This document shows, one piece after another, positions 6,195-13,816 of a stretch of 64,000 bases of DNA. Positions within the stretch are counted from its first letter, which is position 1, and each line of letters starts with the position of its first letter. The translations under genes were made by a program, and so were the position numbers. The stretch is from Sporofaciens musculi. GTDB taxonomy: Bacteria; Bacillota; Clostridia; Lachnospirales; Lachnospiraceae. Below the pieces are notes generated by a model. It saw only the letters and a program-made list of their open reading frames with translations. It was not told the DNA's origin and did no database searches. Location: contig NZ_WUQX01000001.1 of NCBI RefSeq assembly GCF_009830285.1, forward strand, positions 2,108,501 to 2,172,500, written 5' to 3'.

Positions 6195-8183
6195 ATGAAG
6201 AATTGTAAGAAATATGAGAGAACCTATTTTATGCCGCCAGAGGTAACTTACGACTGGGTGAAGAAGGAGTACGTTGACAAACCGCCTATGTGGTGCAGCG
6301 TGGATTTGCGTGACGGGAACCAGGCTTTGATTGAGCCAATGAGCCTTGAGGAGAAGCTTGAGTTCTTCCAGATGTTGGTGGATATTGGGTTTAAGGAGAT
6401 TGAAGTAGGATTTCCGGCGGCGTCTGAGACAGAATACCAGTTTATGCGGACGCTGATTGAAAAGGATATGATACCAGACGATGTGACGGTGCAAGTGTTG
6501 ACCCAGGCCCGCGAGCACATCATTAAGAAGACCTTCGAGGCGGTTAAGGGAGCGCCGCATGCGGTGGTGCATCTGTATAACTCCACGTCGGTTGCTCAGC
6601 GTGAGCAGGTATTTAGAAAGAGCAAGGAGGAGATTAAACAGATTGCCATTGAAGGGGCCCGTCTTCTGTTAGAGCTGGCGTCTGAGACGGACGGGAATTT
6701 TACCTTCCAGTACAGTCCGGAGAGTTTTCCGGGGACTGAGGTGGATTATGCGGTGGAGGTCTGCAATGCGGTTCTGGATGTGTGGAAGCCAACGGCAGAC
6801 AATAAGGCCATTATCAATATTCCCACCACTGTGGAGAATGCCATGCCCCATGTATTTGCCTGCCAGTTGGAATATGTGAATAAGCATCTTAATTACAGGG
6901 ACAATGTGATTCTCTGTCTTCATCCTCACAATGACAGGGGATGCGGCGTTGCCACGGCAGAGCTTGGAATCCTGGCGGGAGCAGATCGAATTGAGGGAAC
7001 GTTGTTTGGAAACGGAGAGCGTACTGGTAATGTGGATATTGTGACCATGGGAATGAATATGTACTCCCACGGCGTAGATCCTGGATTGGATTTCTCAGAC
7101 ATGAAGCACATCCGAGAGACCTATGAGCGCCTTACCAGGATGCATGTGTACGAACGGCAGCCTTACGCCGGAGATTTGGTGTTTACCGCATTTTCCGGCT
7201 CGCATCAGGATGCTATTGCCAAGGGCATGACCTGGAGGGAGGAGAAGGAGTGCGAGACATGGACGGTTCCGTACCTTCCCATTGACCCTCAGGATGTGGG
7301 AAGAAGATATGATTCAGATGTAATTCGTATCAACAGCCAGTCTGGTAAGGGTGGCGTTAATTATATTCTGAAGCAGAGCCATGGCATCAATCTGCCGCAG
7401 AAGATGCGGGAAGAGGTGGGATATCTGGTGAAGGATGTGTCGGATAAGGCGCACAAGGAGTTGACGCCGGACTGGGTATATCAGATTTTCTCAGACCACT
7501 ATATCAACACCAGACCTGTATTCCATATCGACGAGTGCCATTTCAGGCAGGTGGACGGTATTACGGCGGATGTGACCATCAACCATGGCGGCGAGGCAAG
7601 GGTGATTACTGCTATGGGAAACGGACGTCTGGATGCGGTCAGCAATGCCATAAAGCAGTATTTCAATATCAGCTATGAGCTTCGTTTTTACGAGGAACAT
7701 TCCCTGACCAGAGGCTCCTCCTCCAAGGCAGTCGCCTATGTAGGGATTGTGTGCAGCGGTAAGACCTTCTGGGGCGTGGGAATCGACGCGGATATTATCA
7801 AGTCCTCCATGGAGGCGCTGACGGTGGCTGTAAATAAGATTGAGGAGATTGGCAGCGCTGACGGATGTAAGGATGAGAGGATGATTGAGATCATGAATTA
7901 TATCCAGGCAAATTATATTGATATCACACTGGATGATTTAGCGGAGAAGTTTTATCTGTCAAAGCCTTATATTTCCAAGTATATTAAGGAAAAATCCGGT
8001 CTGACCTTCGGAGAGCTGGTGAAGAAAATTCGGATGAAGAAGGCAAAGGCGCTGCTTAAGAGCAGCAATATGACGGTGGAGAATATTGCGCTGTCCGTAG
8101 GCTATCAGAATGTAGAGCATTTTAACCGGATGTTTAAGAAGGCTTATAATACCACGCCGATGCAGTTTCGGAATCAGAAGTAG
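6195..8183 (+). CDS. leuA: 2-isopropylmalate synthase fused to an AraC-type HTH
   Basis: A 662-residue protein. Residues 1-about 557 are a LeuA of the long type (yeast/actinobacterial-like). The barrel carries D38-L-R-D-G-N (R39, D40) and the metal-binding HPHND (H243, H245), followed by a linker and the LeuA regulatory dimer domain (about 430-555). Leucine synthesis starts with condensation of acetyl-CoA and 2-oxoisovalerate. Residues 560-662 are a complete AraC/XylS double helix-turn-helix (LDDLAEKFYLSKPYISKYIK; IALSVGYQNVEHFNRMFKK). There is no stop or frameshift at the junction. The fusion suggests an enzyme that also senses leucine or substrate and regulates DNA. The next gene follows after 19 bases. 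Confidence 0.88.
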   Translation: MKNCKKYERTYFMPPEVTYDWVKKEYVDKPPMWCSVDLRDGNQALIEPMSLEEKLEFFQMLVDIGFKEIEVGFPAASETEYQFMRTLIEKDMIPDDVTVQVLTQAREHIIKKTFEAVKGAPHAVVHLYNSTSVAQREQVFRKSKEEIKQIAIEGARLLLELASETDGNFTFQYSPESFPGTEVDYAVEVCNAVLDVWKPTADNKAIINIPTTVENAMPHVFACQLEYVNKHLNYRDNVILCLHPHNDRGCGVATAELGILAGADRIEGTLFGNGERTGNVDIVTMGMNMYSHGVDPGLDFSDMKHIRETYERLTRMHVYERQPYAGDLVFTAFSGSHQDAIAKGMTWREEKECETWTVPYLPIDPQDVGRRYDSDVIRINSQSGKGGVNYILKQSHGINLPQKMREEVGYLVKDVSDKAHKELTPDWVYQIFSDHYINTRPVFHIDECHFRQVDGITADVTINHGGEARVITAMGNGRLDAVSNAIKQYFNISYELRFYEEHSLTRGSSSKAVAYVGIVCSGKTFWGVGIDADIIKSSMEALTVAVNKIEEIGSADGCKDERMIEIMNYIQANYIDITLDDLAEKFYLSKPYISKYIKEKSGLTFGELVKKIRMKKAKALLKSSNMTVENIALSVGYQNVEHFNRMFKKAYNTTPMQFRNQK

Positions 8184-8202
8184 GCCCAAAGGAGATAAAA
8201 GG

Positions 8203-9441
8203 ATGATTATAGCGGCAAGATATTTAATAACAGGGGACGGAAAGACTGTACTTGAGAACCAGGCGGTGCTTACGGGTGCAGACGGAAAGATTCAGAAAAT
8301 CGCACCCCTTACAGACATTACTAGGGAATATCCCAAGGAGGAGGTGAAGGACTATGGCGATGGGACCCTTCTTCCGGGCCTATGCGATATGCACGTTCAT
8401 CTGGGCTACTGGTATTCTCAGCCGGACGGCTTCAACTATGGGTCCCAGTTGATTATGCTCTATGCCCTTCAGCATGCTCAGGCGGCGTTTGAACGGGGGA
8501 TTACGTCTGTCAGGGATATGTCCTCTGCCCACGGCGTCTGTAAGAACTTAAAGCTGGCGGCGGAGAAGGGATTTGTCACCATTCCCAGGATTACCCACAC
8601 GGATACCGGAATCTGTATGACCGGCGGCCATGCCTGGGAGGAGGTGGAGCAGGTTGACGGACCCTGGGAGGTCAGAAAGGAGATACGCAGACAGATACGC
8701 GACGGGGCTGAATGGGTGAAGGTCTTGACCACCCATCGAACCCACACGCCGGAGTTGACCCAGGAGGAGCTTGATGCGGCTGTGGACGAGTGCCACAGAA
8801 GGGGAATCAAGTGCGGCGTCCATGCGGGAACCAATCCGGGAATCCAGATGTGTATTGACGCCGGATTTGACACCATTGAACATGCAACCTTCATGACCCT
8901 TGACCATGCGAAGCAGATGGCAGAAAAGGGGATTGCCTGGACGCCCACCATCATGGCCTATACCTTGCTTTATGATATCTGTAAGGAGAATATGGAGAAG
9001 CATGCAGGCGCGCCTGCCGGAGATCCGGTGATGCAGAAGGAGATGAAGGATTACCAGTATTTTGAGCCTGCATATAAGGCATATCGGGACCATTTTAAAG
9101 AATTCTATGATACAGGCGTGACGGTGATTGCGGGAACGGATATGGTGATGTACCAGTCGCCCCTTTTGCCTCTGAATCGGGAACTTAAGTATATGGTGGA
9201 GTATGGTATTACGCCTGTCCAGGCCATTCAGACAGCCACCTCCAATCCGGCCAAGGTTCTTGGTGTGGAGGAGGAGAGAGGTCTGGTGAAGGAAGGGCTT
9301 GACGCGGATCTACTAGTGGTAGGCGGGGACTTGAGTAAGGACATTACCAGACTGGGCGACGTGAAGCTGGTTACTCTTGGCGGAAAGAGGGTATTTGAAA
9401 ATGGAATCCGCTATGTGGGGACTGGTAATCTGACCATGTAA
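8203..9441 (+). CDS. Metal-dependent amidohydrolase (imidazolonepropionase-like)
   Basis: A 412-residue cytosolic amidohydrolase. The metal ligands are visible: the H64-V-H66 pair after strand 1, a candidate carboxylated lysine (K173 in AEWVKVL), H207 (GVHAGT), H227 (IEHATF) and D313 (IAGTDMVM). The C-terminus returns to the beta sandwich (GLVKEGLDADLLVVGGD). Related enzymes hydrolyse cyclic amides, dipeptides or hydantoin-like rings; the actual substrate is unknown. It sits 19 bases after the LeuA-AraC gene with an aaaggag ribosome site, so both are likely co-transcribed. It may process an import of the upstream symporter, which is inference. Confidence 0.85.
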   Translation: MIIAARYLITGDGKTVLENQAVLTGADGKIQKIAPLTDITREYPKEEVKDYGDGTLLPGLCDMHVHLGYWYSQPDGFNYGSQLIMLYALQHAQAAFERGITSVRDMSSAHGVCKNLKLAAEKGFVTIPRITHTDTGICMTGGHAWEEVEQVDGPWEVRKEIRRQIRDGAEWVKVLTTHRTHTPELTQEELDAAVDECHRRGIKCGVHAGTNPGIQMCIDAGFDTIEHATFMTLDHAKQMAEKGIAWTPTIMAYTLLYDICKENMEKHAGAPAGDPVMQKEMKDYQYFEPAYKAYRDHFKEFYDTGVTVIAGTDMVMYQSPLLPLNRELKYMVEYGITPVQAIQTATSNPAKVLGVEEERGLVKEGLDADLLVVGGDLSKDITRLGDVKLVTLGGKRVFENGIRYVGTGNLTM

Positions 9442-9491
9442 TCTGCCAAAGCTTGGGGAAACTTGGCTAAATAGATAAGCAATACTGTTGA

Positions 9492-9538
9492 ATGTAAAAA
9501 GGACATTCCTAAGGCAAGGGGGAGCGTCCTTTTTACAT
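9492..9538. terminator. Terminator after the amidohydrolase gene
   Basis: A perfect 13-bp stem: ATGTAAAAAGGAC (9492-9504) with its complement at 9526-9538, 21-base loop. The arms are A/T-rich at the base, so it can work in both directions. Confidence 0.75.
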
Positions 9539-9547
9539 CCATAGGAT

Positions 9548-9600
9548 TAAATCCCGATTTTGAGAAGCTCGGTCATTTCCCAGTCTGTCACTCTGCCTTA
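9548..9600 (-). pseudogene. Possible glutamine synthetase 3'-end remnant
   Basis: Read on the minus strand this stretch encodes VTDWEMTELLKIGI and a stop, resembling the conserved VTDWE-type C-terminus of glutamine synthetases. Nothing upstream continues the frame as a gene. The match is short, so chance similarity remains possible. Confidence 0.3.
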
Positions 9601-9606
9601 GTCAAA

Positions 9607-9710
9607 ATAAAAAGCCCCTTCCTCGAAGACATCCGCCGGTGCACTTCTTTCGCAGCGCATGAGCGCCTTGCTCCTTGCCCGCAGAACCGCAAGACTGAAG
9701 GGCTTTCATA
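9607..9710 (-). ncRNA. Structured element, candidate small RNA or repeat
   Basis: On the minus strand the ends AAAGCCCTTC (9697-9706) and GAAGGGGCTTT (9611-9621) close a long stem with one bulged base. The roughly 75 enclosed bases contain further hairpins (CTTGC/GCAAG, GCGC-TCAT-GCGC). A T-rich tail follows on the minus strand. It is far more GC-rich than its surroundings. It could be a small RNA ending in its own terminator or a copy of a dispersed palindromic repeat. Confidence 0.4.
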
Positions 9711-9789
9711 TATTATTGAATCGGATGATTTCTTTAAGAATTATACAAACTAATATTGTAATTTTCAATCTTGAGCTATTAAATTATCG

Positions 9790-9818
9790 TTGTTTTTATA
9801 TGACAAATATGATACAAT
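9790..9818 (+). promoter_or_regulatory. Predicted dinJ-yafQ promoter
   Basis: TTGTTT (9790-9795), a 17-base spacer and TACAAT (9813-9818), 29 bases before the dinJ ATG. Confidence 0.55.
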
Positions 9819-9846
9819 TTTAATACAAATATATTGGAGGTGCATT

Positions 9847-10110
9847 ATGGCTACATTACAAATACGTATTGATGATACAATTAAAAAACAGGCTGATACT
9901 TTATTTTCCAGTTTGGGGCTGGACACATCAACAGCAATCCGTATTTTTTTAAATGCCGCTATCGAAAACGCAGGTATCCCTTTTTCTGTGCAACATAAGA
10001 CAATCCCCTATCAGCTTGAGGAGGCTGTTTATGATAGCCGTTTCCGAAGAAATCTTAATGGTCCTTTTGATCAAGCACAAGATGCCGTTGCCTCCATGCT
10101 GGAGGATTAA
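9847..10110 (+). CDS. dinJ: DinJ/RelB-family antitoxin
   Basis: An 87-residue antitoxin. The N-terminus (MATLQIRIDDTIKKQADTLF) is a ribbon-helix-helix domain, followed by SSLGLDTSTAIRIFLNAA, the hallmark helix pair of the RelB/DinJ family, and a C-terminal toxin-wrapping region. The start at 9847 is chosen for the tattggaggtgcatt ribosome site; an upstream in-frame ATG at 9790 lies inside the promoter. The toxin gene starts 3 bases after the stop, so the pair is translationally coupled. DinJ proteins bind the toxin and repress the operon. Confidence 0.92.
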   Translation: MATLQIRIDDTIKKQADTLFSSLGLDTSTAIRIFLNAAIENAGIPFSVQHKTIPYQLEEAVYDSRFRRNLNGPFDQAQDAVASMLED

Positions 10111-10113
10111 CCT

Positions 10114-10392
10114 ATGTATAAGATTGTCTACACGAATCGTATGAAAAAGGATGCCAAATTAATGAAAAAGCGGGGCAAGGATATGCAAAAACTTGTCAAC
10201 GTGCTTTCAATGCTGGCTAATGGCAATTCTTTACCTGTCCAGTATAAAGACCACTCTTTAACTGGAAATCTACATGACTTCAGGGAATGTCATATAGAAC
10301 CCGACTGGTTGCTTATGTACCAGATTTATGAAGATACTCTTATCCTTTCGGCTACTGCAACTGGTACCCATGCAGATCTGTTTGGGAAATAA
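10114..10392 (+). CDS. yafQ: YafQ-family mRNA interferase toxin
   Basis: A 92-residue RelE-superfamily toxin. The residues known to be needed in E. coli YafQ (two His, one Asp, one His) have equivalents here: H47, H60, D64 and H86, within DHSLTGN, RECHIEPDW and GTHADLF. Such toxins cut mRNA within translating ribosomes. With intact catalytic residues and an adjacent antitoxin, the module looks functional. It is the second toxin-antitoxin pair within 10 kb. Confidence 0.92.
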   Translation: MYKIVYTNRMKKDAKLMKKRGKDMQKLVNVLSMLANGNSLPVQYKDHSLTGNLHDFRECHIEPDWLLMYQIYEDTLILSATATGTHADLFGK

Positions 10393-10428
10393 GCCCCTGT
10401 TGTGTAAGCTTATCAAATCTATATACTA

Positions 10429-11799
10429 CTATCCATTGGTTCCCTGAAGCATCCTTTCAGTTTTCCGTATGACTATAAAGTAACTGATGACCAGTATAAT
10501 GGTTGCCCCCGTCCAAGCCATAATCTCCGCATAGAAAATCCCCTTTTCCCCAATGAGCATAGGGAGGAGGATGGCGGTCATGGCACGCATAACGAATTCC
10601 GCGACGCCGGAGACCAGTGGAAGAACTGTGTTGCCCATTCCCTGTATTGCAGAACGTGTGATGTGAAGGATATACAGAATGGGCAGACATACGCTCATGA
10701 CGGCCAGATAATAATATGCGATGTTAAGTGTCTGTATGAATTCCTCCTGGGTGCCGGAGATGAACCACCCAAGAATCATCTTTCCGGCAAACAGCATCAA
10801 AAGGGCAATGACCAGAGAAGTTAAAAGGGCAATGAGTACGGCGGACTTCACTCCTTTGCGGATGCGGTCCGTCCTTCCCGCGCCGAGATTTTGTCCGGCG
10901 TATGTAACCATGGAATAGCCGTAGGAGGTGGCGGCCACCTCCAGCACGCCGTACAGCTTGTTGGTGGCAGTAAATCCGGCAATAAAGATGACGCCGAACC
11001 CATTTACCACGAATTGTACGATCATGCCCCCAACGGATATGATAGCATTCTGAAAGGCCATGGGAAATCCAAGCATCAGAAGGCGTAAGGGAAGCCGTCT
11101 GTCTGTTATGCAAAAATCAGAAGCCGCCAGCCTTAAAAGCTCAAGCTTGCGGATGTGGTACAGGCAGAACAGACTGGAAATCAACTGTGCAATCAAGGTT
11201 GCGACGGCGGCTCCGGCAATCCCGAACCCAAAGACCAGGACGAACAGAAGGTCAAGGGCGATATTGGTGATTGCGGCGACAATCATGGCATGTAAAGGCG
11301 TCTTGCCGTCCCCAAGGGAACGAAGGATGGATGCCAACAGATTGTACGCCATTACAATCGGGATGCCAAGATACATGATGCGCAGGTACAGCAAAGTGTC
11401 GGGAAGAATCTTTGGCGGTGTCTTAAGGAGATTTAAAACCGGATGGGCCAGCAGTTGTCCAGCTATGAGAAGCACCAGGGCGGATAAAAGGGACAGAACG
11501 GCGGAATGGCCGACAGATTTACGCAGGTTATCATATCGGCCTGCGCCGAACTCCTGTGCCATCAGGATTCCAAAGCCCTGGGTAAAGCCCTGGATAATTC
11601 CAAGCATCATCCAGTTCAGCCAGTCGGCGGCGCCTAAGGCGGCAAGGGCGCCCACGCCAAGAGCCTTTCCTACCACCATAGTGTCCACCACAGTATACAG
11701 TTGTTGAAATACATTGCCTACCATTAAGGGGAGGGCAAATGTGAAAATCAGGGAAGCGGGCTTCCCTTCCGTCATGTTTTTGATGTGTGCTGCCATCAT
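10429..11799 (-). CDS. MATE-family multidrug/toxin exporter
   Basis: A 456-residue protein with 12 predicted membrane helices in two homologous halves, typical of MATE exporters (PLMVGNVFQQLYTVVDTMVVGK near the N-terminus, and a second-half repeat around residue 240). These export cationic drugs or metabolites using Na+ or H+ gradients. A start at 11799 or the adjacent ATG 11796 fits the agaggtaag site. It is transcribed convergently with yafQ and divergently from the aminopeptidase gene. The substrate cannot be assigned. Confidence 0.88.
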   Translation of the reverse strand: MMAAHIKNMTEGKPASLIFTFALPLMVGNVFQQLYTVVDTMVVGKALGVGALAALGAADWLNWMMLGIIQGFTQGFGILMAQEFGAGRYDNLRKSVGHSAVLSLLSALVLLIAGQLLAHPVLNLLKTPPKILPDTLLYLRIMYLGIPIVMAYNLLASILRSLGDGKTPLHAMIVAAITNIALDLLFVLVFGFGIAGAAVATLIAQLISSLFCLYHIRKLELLRLAASDFCITDRRLPLRLLMLGFPMAFQNAIISVGGMIVQFVVNGFGVIFIAGFTATNKLYGVLEVAATSYGYSMVTYAGQNLGAGRTDRIRKGVKSAVLIALLTSLVIALLMLFAGKMILGWFISGTQEEFIQTLNIAYYYLAVMSVCLPILYILHITRSAIQGMGNTVLPLVSGVAEFVMRAMTAILLPMLIGEKGIFYAEIMAWTGATIILVISYFIVIRKTERMLQGTNG

Positions 11800-11838
11800 C
11801 TTACCTCTTCTTTAATAATATCCGAAAGTTTCCGACAA

Positions 11839-11867
11839 AGCATAGCATAATTTTTATTGGGATTCAA
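11839..11867 (-). promoter_or_regulatory. Predicted MATE gene promoter
   Basis: On the minus strand TTGAAT (11862-11867), a 17-base spacer and TATGCT (11839-11844). Confidence 0.5.
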
Positions 11868-11875
11868 TATAAAAA

Positions 11876-11904
11876 TTGTGCTTTAGCCTGTTTTATGTTA
11901 CAGT
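11876..11904 (+). promoter_or_regulatory. Predicted aminopeptidase promoter
   Basis: TTGTGC (11876-11881), a 17-base spacer and TACAGT (11899-11904). It is divergent from the MATE promoter, with the -35 boxes only 8 bases apart. Confidence 0.4.
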
Positions 11905-11940
11905 ATCCATATATTATTTTTTATGTAGGAGGTTTCGTTT

Positions 11941-13728
11941 ATGAACGTAGCAGAAAGGATTTTTGCTCTCCGGTCACTCATGAAAGAAAAAGGGATTGAC
12001 GCATATGTTGTGCCGACTGCCGACTTTCACCAGAGTGAATATGTAGGAGAGCATTTTAAGGCAAGAAAGTATATTTCCGGCTTTAGCGGCTCTTATGGAA
12101 CGGTAGTCGTAACCAAAGACGATGGGGGACTCTGGACAGACGGAAGATATTTCTTCCAGGCGGAGAATGAGCTTAAGGACAGCGGGCTTCGTTTGATGAA
12201 GATGTTTGTAGGCGATACGCCGTCGATTACGGAATATCTGTGCGACCGTGTGCCTAAGGGCGGGACGGTTGCGTTTGACGGGCGCGTGCTGTCTATGGGA
12301 GAGGGGCAGGAATACGAGGAGGTGCTTAGTAAGAAGAAGATTCGTATTCACTATTCCATTGACTTGGTTGACGACATCTGGGAGGACCGCCCGCCTCTTT
12401 CTGACAAACCGGCATTTTTCCTGGAGGAGAAATATTCAGGTGAGAGTACTTCGTCAAAGCTTATGCGCGTGCGTAAGGCTATGGAGGAGTATGGGGCCGA
12501 TTCCCATATTATTGCGTCACTGGATGATGTTTGCTGGCTTTTGAATGTGAGAGGAGATGATATTGATTTCTTCCCCCTCCTTCTTTCCTATGCCATTGTA
12601 AAGCAGGACAGGGTGGAGTTATATGTGGATGCTTCTAAGCTGGATGACAGGATTCTCGATGAGCTTAATAAAAACCACGTGACGGTTCATCCTTATAATG
12701 ACATATATGAGGATGTAAAGAAAATGGATGCTTCAGGGACTGTGCTGATTGATCCAATGAAAATGAATTATGCCCTCTATAAAAATATTCCCTGTAAGAT
12801 TGTAGAAGCTGCTAACCCCACTATTCTCATGAAAGCCATGAAGAATGAGGTAGAGCTTGAGAATATCCGCAAGGCACATATTAAGGACGGGGTGGCTGTT
12901 ACCAAGTTCATGCACTGGATTAAGACCCGCTATGACAAGGAGACGATTACAGAGCTTAGCTCTGCCGCAAGGCTTACGGAGTTTCGCGCCGCCCAGGAGG
13001 GGTATATCAGGGACAGCTTCGAGCCTTTGTGCGCCTTTGCAGATCATGGGGCCATGATGCACTATTCTCCATGTGAGGAGACGGATGTACCCCTGTCTTC
13101 TGGCGCGTTCTTCTTAAATGATACAGGAGGCGGTTATTATGAAGGCTCTACCGATATCACCAGAACCTTTGTCCTTGGCTCTGTGGACGCGCAGATGAAG
13201 CGGTATTTTACGGCTGTGGTAAGGGCTATGATGCGCCTGTCCAGGGCTCGTTTCCTTTATGGCTGCTATGGTTATAATTTGGATGTGCTGGCCAGGGGGC
13301 CAATCTGGGATTTGGATTTGGATTATCAGTGCGGTACAGGCCATGGCGTGGGATATCTTGCCAATGTTCATGAGCCGCCCACAGGTTTCCGCTGGTATGT
13401 GGTTCCAAGCAAGAACGAACACCATCAGTTAGAGGAGGGCATGGTCATTACCGACGAGCCGGGAATCTATGAGGACGGGCAGTTTGGAATTCGCATTGAG
13501 AATGAGTTCGTGGTGAAAAAAGGCGTGAAGAATAAGTACGGGCAGTTTATGTATTTCGAGACCATTACGTTTGCCCCCATTGACTTGGACGGAATTGACC
13601 CAGAGGAGATGAGCCGAGATGAGCGGGAGTGGCTGAACCATTATCATGAGCAGGTCTATGAGAAGATTGGTCCCCGTTTGACAGAGGAAGAACGAGAGTG
13701 GCTTAAGGAGTATACAAGGCCTATTTAA
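11941..13728 (+). CDS. pepP: Xaa-Pro aminopeptidase (M24B)
   Basis: A 595-residue three-domain aminopeptidase P: two creatinase-like N-terminal domains (about 1-300) and a C-terminal pita-bread catalytic domain. The five dinuclear-metal ligands are visible: D394, D405, H468, E506 and E520 (LNDTGG, STDITR, GTGHGVG, DEPGIYEDG, IRIENEF). The length equals the eukaryotic/large bacterial form. It removes N-terminal residues preceding proline from peptides in the cytosol. It starts after tgtaggaggtttcgttt. Its neighbours do not form an operon with it, although the POT peptide transporter 4 kb away is a functional partner in peptide use. Confidence 0.92.
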   Translation: MNVAERIFALRSLMKEKGIDAYVVPTADFHQSEYVGEHFKARKYISGFSGSYGTVVVTKDDGGLWTDGRYFFQAENELKDSGLRLMKMFVGDTPSITEYLCDRVPKGGTVAFDGRVLSMGEGQEYEEVLSKKKIRIHYSIDLVDDIWEDRPPLSDKPAFFLEEKYSGESTSSKLMRVRKAMEEYGADSHIIASLDDVCWLLNVRGDDIDFFPLLLSYAIVKQDRVELYVDASKLDDRILDELNKNHVTVHPYNDIYEDVKKMDASGTVLIDPMKMNYALYKNIPCKIVEAANPTILMKAMKNEVELENIRKAHIKDGVAVTKFMHWIKTRYDKETITELSSAARLTEFRAAQEGYIRDSFEPLCAFADHGAMMHYSPCEETDVPLSSGAFFLNDTGGGYYEGSTDITRTFVLGSVDAQMKRYFTAVVRAMMRLSRARFLYGCYGYNLDVLARGPIWDLDLDYQCGTGHGVGYLANVHEPPTGFRWYVVPSKNEHHQLEEGMVITDEPGIYEDGQFGIRIENEFVVKKGVKNKYGQFMYFETITFAPIDLDGIDPEEMSRDEREWLNHYHEQVYEKIGPRLTEEEREWLKEYTRPI

Positions 13729-13816
13729 AGTAAGTTCATACTACGAAGGGATATGATATATGTTTTAAAGGGAAGCTTAATGGAGAAATTTGAATGAAAT
13801 AGAAAGTGAGGAAATA

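Larger units (their letters stand above)
9442..9846. other. Intergenic region with terminator, gene-tail remnant and structured element
   Basis: No complete gene. It holds the amidohydrolase terminator (9492-9538), a minus-strand coding remnant (about 9548-9600, reading RVTDWEMTELLKIGI and then stop, like a glutamine synthetase C-terminus), a structured element (9607-9710) and the dinJ promoter. The remnant and structured element suggest past deletion or rearrangement here. Confidence 0.5.

Noticed and set aside
6694..6705. GGAATTTTACCT, identical to bases just after the CCGG stem behind the dead TnpB, as a possible guide target
   Set aside because: It lies in the middle of a coding region, not at a promoter, and a 12-base match somewhere in 64 kb with free choice of guide is not strong enough.
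11787..11999. 70-residue frame between the MATE and aminopeptidase genes
   Set aside because: It spans two divergent promoters and overlaps the aminopeptidase start in another frame.
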